From: an uncultured Buttiauxella sp. | GTDB taxonomy: Bacteria; Pseudomonadota; Gammaproteobacteria; Enterobacterales; Enterobacteriaceae | DNA: 64,000 nucleotides | Direction of reading: 5' to 3' | NCBI GenBank assembly: GCA_946480445.1 | Contig: CAMLJN010000005.1 | Location: 62,001 to 126,000 of the forward strand | Shown here: positions 11,155-19,499 of the stretch, one piece after another | Layout: every line of letters starts with the position of its first letter | How positions within the stretch are numbered: the first letter of the stretch is position 1 | Program-made: the position numbers and the translations under genes | The notes under the pieces: model-generated | The model's database searches: none | Told to the model about the DNA's origin: nothing | The model's input: the letters and a program-made list of their open reading frames with translations, nothing else

Positions 11155-11663
11155 AAAGGTTATTTCCACTGCTGGCGATCGCTGTTTTCTTCAGCTCTCA
11201 GGCGGCAGTTGCTGAATGCACCCTGAATACGCCGGAGATCGACACTCAAAAACTCATTCGTGCGCCAGACATCACCGCATTTACGTTACGTAATGCTGCG
11301 GATGCGACAGTGCTATTGAAAGATGGTCGGGCACTGTATATCCACTACAGCGGCTGCGACAGCCTGGGAATGCAGGGCGTGCTGTGGTTACCTTACGCTC
11401 CGTTTGCGCAGCAGCAGCTACCCGATTTCAACGACCATGATTACTGGCGCCAACAGATTCTGACGATTGGCGATTATCTTTTTGATGAGCAGATCAATCA
11501 GAATTTCCGTCGCCAGCTTGCCAGTAAAAGCGATACAACGCAGGCGGGTGACACAACGTTTAACCTGACCTTCTCCCCGCAGGAAGCGGAAAGCTATTCC
11601 GTTTCGGCGCAAAAGCTCCCGTCCGGCGTAATGCTTACGCTTGAGTACATCTTCAGGGGATAA
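11151..11663 (+). CDS. Secreted partner of the M15-like protein, putative periplasmic immunity protein
   Basis: A 170-residue protein with a clear Sec signal peptide: MKR, a hydrophobic core, and a probable cut after AVA at residue 21. The mature part begins ECTLNT. Mature cysteines at 23 and 69 could form a disulphide. I recognise no domain. Its start codon overlaps the stop of the M15-like gene (ATGA), and it ends in front of a strong terminator. A leaderless cell-wall hydrolase followed directly by a periplasmic protein is the known layout of Tae/Tai-type effector-immunity pairs, and that is the only basis for the immunity suggestion. Confidence 0.55.
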   Translation: MKRLFPLLAIAVFFSSQAAVAECTLNTPEIDTQKLIRAPDITAFTLRNAADATVLLKDGRALYIHYSGCDSLGMQGVLWLPYAPFAQQQLPDFNDHDYWRQQILTIGDYLFDEQINQNFRRQLASKSDTTQAGDTTFNLTFSPQEAESYSVSAQKLPSGVMLTLEYIFRG

Positions 11664-11685
11664 CCCCAATTGCTGGCAAGCAGAA

Positions 11686-11723
11686 ATAAAAAAAGGGGGG
11701 GAATCAAGATTCCCCCCCTTTTT
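11686..11723. terminator. Strong bidirectional terminator between the two-gene cassette and rplT
   Basis: Seven G residues plus AATC pair with GATT plus seven C residues around a 2-base loop, flanked by a run of A on the left and a run of T on the right. It can stop both the plus-strand cassette and the minus-strand rplT transcript. Confidence 0.92.
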
Positions 11724-11741
11724 CACGCTGATGTAAGAAAC

Positions 11742-12101
<360 letters not shown>

Positions 12102-12142
12102 GCTCTCCTGTTCTTTATTCTGAAATTAATTAAAAAGTTAAC

Positions 12143-12340
<198 letters not shown>

Positions 12341-12436
12341 TTAATTACTTTCCACTTCGCATTGTTAAATAAACGAACCAGAAGGCGAACAGTTCCTGCG
12401 GGACGCAAGCCCCGCGGGAACTGTTACTTGAGTGCC

Positions 12437-12982
<546 letters not shown>

Positions 12983-14911
12983 TTATTCCTCCAGTTGATT
13001 TAGATTGCGGCTGCGGATCTCTTGCTGCAGCTTTTCAATCAATTCGTTTACGTCCATGCTGCCTAAGTCTTTGCCACGACGGGTACGAACGGCAACTTTG
13101 CCTGCTTCCACCTCTTTGTCGCCACAAACCAACATATAAGGCACACGACGCAACGTGTGTTCACGGATTTTAAAGCCTATCTTCTCATTTCTCAAGTCTG
13201 CTTTTACACGAATGCCTGCATTTTGTAGTTTACGGGTCAATTCGTTAACGTATTCAGACTGTCCGTCAGTGATATTCATGACCACTGCCTGGACCGGAGC
13301 GAGCCACGTTGGGAAGAACCCAGCGAACTCTTCGGTGAGGATACCGATAAACCTTTCCATCGATCCCAGAATGGCGCGGTGAATCATTACCGGCACCAGA
13401 CGTTCGTTATTTTCGCCGATGTACGACGCATTCAGGCGCGCAGGCAGCGAGAAATCGAGCTGAACGGTACCGCACTGCCAGGCACGATCCAGGCAGTCAT
13501 AGAGGGTGAACTCAATCTTCGGCCCGTAGAAGGCCCCCTCACCCGGCTGGTATTCAAACGGAATATCGTTTTCCTGAAGCGCCACGGCCAGGTCAGCTTC
13601 TGCACGATCCCACATTTCATCGGTGCCGATGCGTTTTTCTGGACGAGTGGACAATTTCACGACGATTTTTTCAAAACCGAAGGTGCTGTACATGTCATAA
13701 ACCATGCGAATACAGCTGTTCACTTCGTCACGCACCTGATCTTCAGTACAGAAGACGTGAGCATCGTCCTGAGTAAAGCCACGGACGCGCATCAGACCAT
13801 GCAGCGCTCCCGACGGTTCGTTGCGGTGACAGCTACCAAACTCGGCCATACGTAACGGCAGGTCGCGGTAGGACTTCAGGCCCTGGTTGAAAATCTGCAC
13901 GTGGCCCGGGCAGTTCATCGGCTTAATGCAGTATTCACGGTTCTCTGAAGAAGTGGTGAACATCGCATCTTTATAGTTGTCCCAGTGGCCGGTTTTTTCC
14001 CACAGCACACGGTCCATCATGAACGGGCCTTTCACTTCCTGGTATTGATACTCTTTAAGCTTGGAGCGCACAAACACTTCCAGCTCGCGGAAGATTGTCC
14101 AGCCGTCGTTGTGCCAGAATACCATACCCGGCGCCTCTTCCTGCATATGGTACAGGTCGAGCTGCTTACCGATTTTGCGGTGGTCACGCTTGGAGGCTTC
14201 TTCCAGACTCTGCAGATAGGCGTTAAGCTGTTTTTTATCCGCCCAGGCGGTGCCGTAGATACGTTGCAGCATTTTGTTGTTGCTGTCGCCACGCCAGTAG
14301 GCACCGGAAGTTTTCTGCAGCTTAAAGTGGTGGCAGAAACGCATATTCGGTACGTGCGGTCCACGGCACATATCGACGTATTCTTCATGATGGTACAAGC
14401 CAGGTTTGTCATCATGGCTGATGTTTTCATCAAGAATGGCAACTTTGTAGCTTTCGCCGCGGTTGACGAAAGTTTCGCGCGCTTCACGCCAGCTCACTTT
14501 CTTTTTAATGACGTCGTAATCTTTCTCAGCCAGCTCGTGCATACGCTTTTCGAGCAGCTCAAGATCTTCCTGGGTCAGGGTATGGTCAAGATCAACGTCA
14601 TAGTAGAAACCGTTGTCAATAACCGGGCCAATCGCCATTTTGGTATGCGGCCACAGCTGCTTGATAGCGTGCCCCAGCAGGTGAGCGCAGGAGTGGCGGA
14701 GAATTTCCAGACCGGCTTCATCTTTTACGGTGATGATGGCAAGTTTTGCATCGTGGTCAATCACATCGGATGCGTCTACCAGCTCACCGTCTACGCGGCC
14801 TGCGATACAGGCTTTTGCAAGGCCCGGACCGATATCCAGCGCCACATCCAGCGGGCTAACAGCATGATCGTAATGGCGTTGGCTGCCATCAGGAAGAGTA
14901 ATTACAGGCAT
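12983..14911 (-). CDS. thrS: Threonyl-tRNA synthetase
   Basis: A 642-residue class II synthetase of the same length as in E. coli. The N-terminal TGS domain ([16 protein letters not shown]) is followed by the editing domain with [15 protein letters not shown]. The catalytic core includes [14 protein letters not shown], which carries the zinc-binding Cys, and [11 protein letters not shown]. The anticodon-binding domain ([14 protein letters not shown]) ends the protein. It charges tRNA-Thr and edits mischarged Ser. In E. coli ThrS represses its own translation by binding a tRNA-like leader; the leader upstream here keeps a similar segment. Confidence 0.98.
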   Translation of the reverse strand: MPVITLPDGSQRHYDHAVSPLDVALDIGPGLAKACIAGRVDGELVDASDVIDHDAKLAIITVKDEAGLEILRHSCAHLLGHAIKQLWPHTKMAIGPVIDNGFYYDVDLDHTLTQEDLELLEKRMHELAEKDYDVIKKKVSWREARETFVNRGESYKVAILDENISHDDKPGLYHHEEYVDMCRGPHVPNMRFCHHFKLQKTSGAYWRGDSNNKMLQRIYGTAWADKKQLNAYLQSLEEASKRDHRKIGKQLDLYHMQEEAPGMVFWHNDGWTIFRELEVFVRSKLKEYQYQEVKGPFMMDRVLWEKTGHWDNYKDAMFTTSSENREYCIKPMNCPGHVQIFNQGLKSYRDLPLRMAEFGSCHRNEPSGALHGLMRVRGFTQDDAHVFCTEDQVRDEVNSCIRMVYDMYSTFGFEKIVVKLSTRPEKRIGTDEMWDRAEADLAVALQENDIPFEYQPGEGAFYGPKIEFTLYDCLDRAWQCGTVQLDFSLPARLNASYIGENNERLVPVMIHRAILGSMERFIGILTEEFAGFFPTWLAPVQAVVMNITDGQSEYVNELTRKLQNAGIRVKADLRNEKIGFKIREHTLRRVPYMLVCGDKEVEAGKVAVRTRRGKDLGSMDVNELIEKLQQEIRSRNLNQLEE

Positions 14912-15031
14912 GATAAGTCCTTATCTGCAGTGGTGACCCACACGTAAGATCACATGCAATAAATATTTTAATTTAAATTCATTAGGTTACGTATACATCT
15001 GACCAACAAATGTCAGATTGGTACGCAATCT
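14912..15031 (-). promoter_or_regulatory. thrS leader, probable autoregulatory operator, with two overlapping hairpins
   Basis: Just upstream of the thrS ATG the minus strand reads TAAGGACTTAT (ribosome binding site), preceded by ACGTGTGGGTCACC. That segment resembles the E. coli thrS operator, where a tRNA-Thr anticodon-like arm binds ThrS. Further upstream, at 14998-15017, lies the inverted repeat TCTGAC/GTCAGA. It overlaps a second one, AGATTG/CAATCT, at 15015-15031. The operator assignment rests on similarity recalled from E. coli; the role of the overlapping repeats is unknown. Confidence 0.55.
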
Positions 15032-15120
15032 GGTACACAAATGAAAAACCGCTACTTCCTGTCTCTCATCTATATGGGGGAATGGTAACACTAAAAAAAA
15101 TGTGAATATATAAAAGAGGT

Positions 15121-15294
15121 TCACATCACCGGCACATCGTCAAACTCACCAGAGCGCGCACCTTTCATTATCCCTGCTTTCCAGTGGCTTCCAGCTGAAA
15201 CAACAAGGTACGTTGCGCTGGGAACTGTTATGCACTTAGCATCGAGGCCTACACGCTGCTCTACGTAGTCTTTTGCGGGAGATGGGAATGCCAT
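15121..15294 (-). CDS. UmuD-prime-like N-terminal fragment, SOS-controlled, catalytic Ser missing
   Basis: A 57-residue ORF starting MAFPSPAKDYVEQRVGLD. This aligns with UmuD beginning exactly where RecA-stimulated self-cleavage leaves UmuD' (GFPSPAADYVEQR in E. coli). It continues with PSATYLVVSAG, matching PSATYFVKASG, but where UmuD has its active serine (GDSM) this protein reads GSHWKAG, and it stops soon after. It therefore has neither the catalytic Ser nor Lys. AGAGG lies 8 nt before the ATG, and a perfect LexA box stands 21 bp upstream. No umuC follows; thrS does. It is either a decayed umuD copy or a retained short SOS-induced peptide. Confidence 0.65.
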   Translation of the reverse strand: MAFPSPAKDYVEQRVGLDAKCITVPSATYLVVSAGSHWKAGIMKGARSGEFDDVPVM

Positions 15295-15314
15295 GGGGAG
15301 CACCTCTTATAAGA

Positions 15315-15334
15315 TACTGTATGCATAAACAGCA
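15315..15334 (-). promoter_or_regulatory. LexA (SOS) box upstream of the UmuD-prime-like ORF
   Basis: CTGT, eight AT-rich bases, then ACAG (15317-15332): a perfect CTG-N10-CAG LexA site. Its closest relative known to me is the umuDC operator. It lies 21 bp before the start of the UmuD-prime-like ORF. Confidence 0.85.
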
Positions 15335-15373
15335 CTCCACAAGGAGATTCTGATCAAGTCGTAGAGACGAGAA

Positions 15374-15391
15374 AGCCCTCCGGGGAGGGCT
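15374..15391. terminator. Perfect 8-bp GC-rich hairpin, possible phage-type terminator
   Basis: AGCCCTCC and GGAGGGCT flank a 2-base spacer. Only a short TTCT tail follows on the minus strand, so terminator function is uncertain. It lies between the LexA box and the next plus-strand ORF. Confidence 0.4.
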
Positions 15392-15510
15392 ATGTGGTTG
15401 TTGCTACCTGCAAAAAAAATCCAGGTCGCTGGAACAGCTTTTTCAGGTCAATGCCATAAACAGCCATCCATGCAGCGCCATTGCTTATTACGTTACAGGA
15501 GGGTTTTAAA

Positions 15511-15750
15511 TTGGATTCCAGGCAGATCTCATATCATGTAACAGGGCGAGATAACGAACGCTATGTATTCTTAGATAAGAATCCTGACAATAGCTACTCA
15601 GTTCGCTCAGGAACATCAGTTCCCCAAAGCCATTTATCATGGGAGGAAAATTTCGTCATAGAAACTGTCAAGGATTTCTTAGCGTCAAACCCTCAGCATC
15701 GAGCTAAAATTGAGGAGTTGATAGCTGAATTTGAATCTGAAACCCTGTGA
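15511..15750 (+). CDS. Unrecognised 79-residue protein with TTG start and strong ribosome binding site
   Basis: AGGAGGG followed by TTTTAAA places a near-perfect Shine-Dalgarno sequence before TTG at 15511. The frame encodes 79 residues: (M)DSRQISYHVTGRDNERYVFLD at the start and a charged C-terminal helix (RAKIEELIAEFESETL). There is no signal peptide or membrane segment. I do not recognise the family. Composition is more AT-rich than the neighbouring housekeeping genes, as across the whole 15000-17000 island. The frame also opens upstream at another TTG (15481), but that one has no ribosome binding site. Confidence 0.55.
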   Translation: MDSRQISYHVTGRDNERYVFLDKNPDNSYSVRSGTSVPQSHLSWEENFVIETVKDFLASNPQHRAKIEELIAEFESETL

Positions 15751-15842
15751 TTCTTTGGCTGCCTGGAGTAGTGCCGCCATAATAGTTAATTGACTGCTTC
15801 CACAGGCATGACAGCCATCTCACACAAAAATGAAGAATAGCT

Positions 15843-16022
15843 ATGGATACCACTAGACTGCTGATATTCGCAGCCACAATGTTTGTTGCTGGTTGCGCTG
15901 ATACCCAACCAGCGAACATGGATACGAATGAGTGCATGCAATATCACAGCATGTCGACTGCGCCAATGCCGCCTGATGCGATGCAGAAGCTAAAGATAAA
16001 ATGTGAGCAATCGAAAAGGTAA
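15843..16022 (+). CDS. Small putative lipoprotein, 59 residues
   Basis: A short ORF with a typical bacterial lipoprotein beginning: MDTTRLLIFAATMFVAGC, with Cys18 in the lipobox VAGC. The mature part is about 42 residues (CADTQPAN...), contains two more Cys and ends KCEQSKR. The residue after the lipobox Cys is Ala, so outer-membrane sorting would be expected. The ribosome binding site is weak. It is one of two small lipoprotein ORFs in this island. Function unknown. Confidence 0.5.
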   Translation: MDTTRLLIFAATMFVAGCADTQPANMDTNECMQYHSMSTAPMPPDAMQKLKIKCEQSKR

Positions 16023-16153
16023 GCGACACCGCCTGGTTGCTGTTAAAAGCCCTCCAGCGGCTGCACTAAATTTTCTCAAGCCTGAATGAAATAGCAATAC
16101 GACTCACCAATGGAAGTGAATGTGCACCCCTATAACAAATAAACGGAGGATTT

Positions 16154-16285
16154 ATGTCGTATTCAGATTTTATTCAGCTTGCTCTCGCTTACTCAAATCC
16201 AGTCAACGTCATCGTTAAGACAGTTTGCCTTGCTGTTAACTTATGGCTTTTAAATCGCTACGGCATTCTCAATCGCCAAGTTTGA
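16154..16285 (+). CDS. Small putative membrane protein, 43 residues
   Basis: GGAGG lies 5 nt before the ATG, an excellent Shine-Dalgarno spacing. The 43-residue product (MSYSDFIQLALAYSNPVNVI...) has one hydrophobic stretch around residues 17-33 (VNVIVKTVCLAVNLWLL), ending in a basic tail NRYGILNRQV. It could be a single-pass small membrane protein. The strong initiation signal is the main evidence that it is translated; the family is not recognised. Confidence 0.5.
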   Translation: MSYSDFIQLALAYSNPVNVIVKTVCLAVNLWLLNRYGILNRQV

Positions 16286-16497
16286 GGTGCTTTGTAATGA
16301 GAGCCGTTGTGAAAGTGGCTCTCTTTGAGAAGCTGCCGATGAACTTTTAAATGCATCGCTTAAGCCGCAAGCCGGTGTTGTGCCATGGCTCAGAATGGCG
16401 TATTGGTTCGGATGCTGGCTCTCAAAGGAAAACTTTTCAGGTTACTGATTATTCATATAACATTTGGATTGCATCAGTAAAAACATGGAGAGACAAA

Positions 16498-16866
16498 TTG
16501 GAAATCTTTAAAAAAGTGAGTCTGCTTTTTTACCTGTCGCTTAGTGGTTGTGTTGTAGCAGATATGGACTCCAGTAATTACAGATATCCACCCTACATCC
16601 AGACGTTTCAAAAACCACTAAGTTTGGGGCATACAGATGTGCAGCAGCGCAGGACAGACTTATATGCCTGCGGAGTGTCAAAAAACCACCCACTTCATTC
16701 CTGGGATGAGACATTTCGAAGGAACAACCTTGTGGGTGGTGAGAGCATGGAACAGCATGACTATCGCATTTCTAAACTTGAGAATTGCATGAAGGAAAAA
16801 GGATATGAGCTATTTGACTACGGCAGCTGTGGCCCCTTAAAAAAGCCCAGCGGTATATGTAATTAG
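16498..16866 (+). CDS. Putative lipoprotein, 122 residues, TTG start
   Basis: From TTG at 16498, preceded by GGAGAG, the frame reads (M)EIFKKVSLLFYLSLSGCVV. This is a lipoprotein signal peptide with lipobox LSGC (Cys18). The mature domain is small and contains LYACGVSKN, KLENCMKEKGYELFDYGSCG and a final IC pair. These Cys-containing signatures resemble small lipoproteins of unknown function that I have seen in enteric and phage-derived regions. A longer frame to 16351 exists but would bury the signal peptide. Function unknown. Confidence 0.55.
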   Translation: MEIFKKVSLLFYLSLSGCVVADMDSSNYRYPPYIQTFQKPLSLGHTDVQQRRTDLYACGVSKNHPLHSWDETFRRNNLVGGESMEQHDYRISKLENCMKEKGYELFDYGSCGPLKKPSGICN

Positions 16867-17018
16867 TTGCCTGGTTCCCTTTGCGAGTACGGGCTACTGA
16901 ACCATATCCTAAGGGGATTCATTTAATACACTGCTCATTAATGTACTGCTGCAATGCTGCTATTTGCTTTTCTGCTGTTACGCTTCGCTTCCTGAGACGG
17001 AAATAATCCCTCTCCAAT

Positions 17019-17042
17019 AAAGCCGGGTGCAAACCCGGCTTT
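17019..17042. terminator. Hairpin between the small-ORF island and ydiY
   Basis: AAAGCCGGGT pairs perfectly with ACCCGGCTTT around the loop GCAA. The A and T ends of the arms give a short U-tract in both directions. It stands just beyond the full-length end of ydiY (17048). Confidence 0.75.
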
Positions 17043-17047
17043 GAGTA

Positions 17048-17806
17048 TTACATTTTATAGCCAAGCGTAATCGCGGTTTTTCTGTCCGTATGCTCCGGCG
17101 CAGAGTCCGGCGGATTGGAGTTCCAGGTCACGTTATAGGCGACTTTCAGGCCAAAGTGCTCGTTAATAGCCACTTAAAGCCCCGTCTCGGAGTTCACCGT
17201 CGTGTCTTCACTCCCCAGTACGGATACGCCCTGAATAAATTTCGCGTTGTCCGTCAGCTGCCAGTTATAAATGCCTGAGGCATAACCCAGCGCCTGAGTT
17301 TGATGTCCACCGTCGGTATACTGGTCGTAACGCACACCCGGACCGAATTCCAGACGGAAGTAGTGCACCGGCCCGCTAAGGAACTGGCGACCGTAACCGG
17401 CTGTGAGTATGTCACGAGCCTGATAACCATTAAACCTGTCCGTTAGCCAGCTTGCCTGCCCAAAGAGGTAGTCGCTGTCCGTCACGTTATAACGGCTACG
17501 GCCGCCCGCAGAATAAGTTTCGGATGAGCGCTCATCGTTGGAGGAGGTGTTGTTCGCATTACCCCAAAGCGACCAGGCCATGGACGCGTTATACCAGGTC
17601 AGATTGGTATTGGCAGTAAGCGTAGAGCTCTTGGTATTGCCTGACTGGGCAAGATAGCCCGCATTGAGATTACCCTCGAAAGGTTTTTTCGCGGTACTCG
17701 GGTCATCCATGACAGTGAAAACCGTTGTGTCTGCAACTGCAAAGTGACTCAACAGAGCACTTCCGGTCAGCAAAATTGCAGCCGGTACTGTCTTAACAAG
17801 CTTCAT
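17048..17806 (-). pseudogene. ydiY: ydiY, DUF481 outer-membrane protein gene with an in-frame TAA stop
   Basis: The full frame is 252 codons, the E. coli YdiY length, but codon 211 (17174-17176) is TAA. The first 210 residues contain a signal peptide (LLSHFAVA) and DUF481 beta-strand repeats. After the stop the frame goes on perfectly (VAINEHFGLKVAYNVTWN ... LGYKM) to a normal TAA at 17048. At the stop, E. coli has Asn in the sequence LNVALNEH. Loss of the last strands should harm insertion of an outer-membrane barrel. A sequencing error, recent mutation or stop-codon readthrough are the alternatives. The undamaged tail suggests the change is recent. Confidence 0.85.
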
Positions 17807-18094
17807 TTATTAATCCGTACGACAAAAAAAGAAACCACCAAGGTTCCGGAATCTTCCCTGAGGATCAAATGAATAGACCTCAAGAAAGGTTACAAATTAT
17901 AAAAAAGCCCGAATAACATAGCAATGAATTCCTCTTTCATTTTTTGAATAAGAAGCCTCTTAAAACATCTTTCTTTTCATATAGATAGCCAACGCTTGCT
18001 TTTTGGTAATTAATTGAAAAATCATGGTGTTAATTAAAATCTTCGCCCGATGAACGGTGCTAAGCTTAAGGCTTGATTTAAAAAAGGAGGATTC

Positions 18095-19024
18095 ATGGCT
18101 CGTATCTCTACGCTAACACTTGCACCCTCTCTTGATAGTGCCACGGTAACCCCACAACTTTATCCGGAAGGTAAATTACGCTGCACGGCCCCTGTTTTTG
18201 AGCCGGGCGGCGGCGGCATTAACGTTGCCCGGGCCATTGCACATCTCGGCGGCGAAGCAACGGCAATATTTCCGGCAGGAGGCGCAACGGGCGAGCATCT
18301 CTGCACGCTTCTGCGCGACGAAAAAGTGCTGATTGATACGGTTTCCTGCCAGGACTGGACTCGCCAGAATCTGCATGTGCATGTTGAGAACACCGGTGAA
18401 CAATATCGTTTTGTTATGCCGGGTGCGGCCCTTAGTAGCGAAGAGTTTCAGCTGCTGGAAGAAAAGGTGCTGGCGATTGCCACAGGCGCCCTTCTGGTCA
18501 TCAGCGGCAGTCTGCCGCCGGGTGTCAGCTTAGAACAACTCTGCTCGCTTATTAGCGTGGCGCAAAAAAGTGGGATTCGCTGCATCATCGACAGCTCGGG
18601 GGAAGCCTTAAAAGCCGCCCTTGAAATCGGCAATATTGAGCTGGTCAAACCGAATCAGAAAGAACTCAGCGCCCTCGTCGGTCGCGATCTCACTCAGCCT
18701 GATGATGTCCGTAAGGCCGCTCAGGAAATCGTCAATACAGGAAAAGCCCGTCGGGTCGTTGTGTCGCTTGGGCCACAGGGTGCGTTAGGGGTCGATGCCA
18801 CAGGTTATGTGCAGGTCGTGCCGCCGCCGGTTAAAAGTCAAAGCACCGTCGGCGCGGGCGATAGCATGGTGGGCGCCATGACCTTAAAGCTTGCCGGAAA
18901 TGCCCCGCTGCTGGATATGGTGCGCTTTGGCGTTGCAGCGGGCAGCGCCGCCACGCTGAATCAGGGCACGCGTTTGTGCTCGCCTGAAAATACGCGGGCA
19001 ATTTACGATTACCTGCGCGGCTAA
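18095..19024 (+). CDS. pfkB: 6-phosphofructokinase II
   Basis: A 309-residue PfkB/ribokinase-family sugar kinase, identical in length to E. coli PfkB. The N-terminal signature GGGGINVARAIAHLGG and the C-terminal STVGAGDSMVGA, with the catalytic Asp, are both present. It phosphorylates fructose 6-phosphate and is the minor isozyme beside PfkA. A strong AGGAGG lies ahead of the ATG. ydiZ follows in the same direction. The 288-bp gap from ydiY contains A+T-rich promoter-like sequence, but I could not assign a single promoter. Confidence 0.96.
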   Translation: MARISTLTLAPSLDSATVTPQLYPEGKLRCTAPVFEPGGGGINVARAIAHLGGEATAIFPAGGATGEHLCTLLRDEKVLIDTVSCQDWTRQNLHVHVENTGEQYRFVMPGAALSSEEFQLLEEKVLAIATGALLVISGSLPPGVSLEQLCSLISVAQKSGIRCIIDSSGEALKAALEIGNIELVKPNQKELSALVGRDLTQPDDVRKAAQEIVNTGKARRVVVSLGPQGALGVDATGYVQVVPPPVKSQSTVGAGDSMVGAMTLKLAGNAPLLDMVRFGVAAGSAATLNQGTRLCSPENTRAIYDYLRG

Positions 19025-19105
19025 ACGTCTCTGCGATGCGTTAAAAGTCGCCATTTTATGCAGATGAACTATGCTAAAACCTTCGGGATAACAATGAGGT
19101 GAACC

Positions 19106-19396
19106 ATGAGTAACGGCGATCTTGAGCGCTATGTCGTCACCCTGAAGTATAAAGAAGAGAGTCTGACTGAGATTAACGAACTCAATAACCATCTGACTCG
19201 TGGCGGTTTTTTACTCACTCTTAGCGATGAAGACGGCAAGGTTCACGAGCTTGGGCCCAATACCTTCGCGCTGGTCAGCCCGCAGAGCAAAGAGGAAGTT
19301 GCGCAGCTTGCCATGGCGCTGGGGCACGTTGCGCTTGGCAGCGATCCGGAAGTTACAGTCAGCACCTGGCAGGAGTGGCAGGAGTCACCGCAATGA
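19106..19396 (+). CDS. ydiZ: YdiZ, small protein related to the GhoS family
   Basis: A 96-residue protein (MSNGDLERYVVTLKYKEESL) with the same length and beginning as E. coli YdiZ. It resembles GhoS (YjdK), the antitoxin endoribonuclease that cleaves ghoT mRNA, in the YVV start and the D-E-x-G and L-x-x-N-x-F segments. No toxin gene is next to it here. Function in E. coli is unestablished. The start has AGGTG 5 nt upstream. Confidence 0.85.
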   Translation: MSNGDLERYVVTLKYKEESLTEINELNNHLTRGGFLLTLSDEDGKVHELGPNTFALVSPQSKEEVAQLAMALGHVALGSDPEVTVSTWQEWQESPQ

Positions 19397-19499
19397 CAAA
19401 ATAGTGATATGAGTGACCGGGCATGTGCGCTGGTTCCAGGTTTTTACCCGGTTATAAGTGCAAGCTGATGATCTACCAGAGCAACTGGGGAGAAATATC

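Noticed and set aside
13985..14947. 320-codon ORF antisense to thrS
   Set aside because: Shadow of the thrS reading frame; long antisense frames are common opposite G+C-rich conserved genes, and it has no recognised motif.
15010..15105. 31-codon plus-strand frame beginning MSDWYAIWYTNEKP
   Set aside because: No ribosome binding site, and it lies in the thrS upstream region. It could be a decayed phage gene end, but the evidence is too thin to annotate.
16351..16497. N-terminal extension of the 122-residue lipoprotein ORF
   Set aside because: The extension would put about 49 residues in front of a clear lipoprotein signal peptide; the TTG at 16498 has a GGAGAG site.
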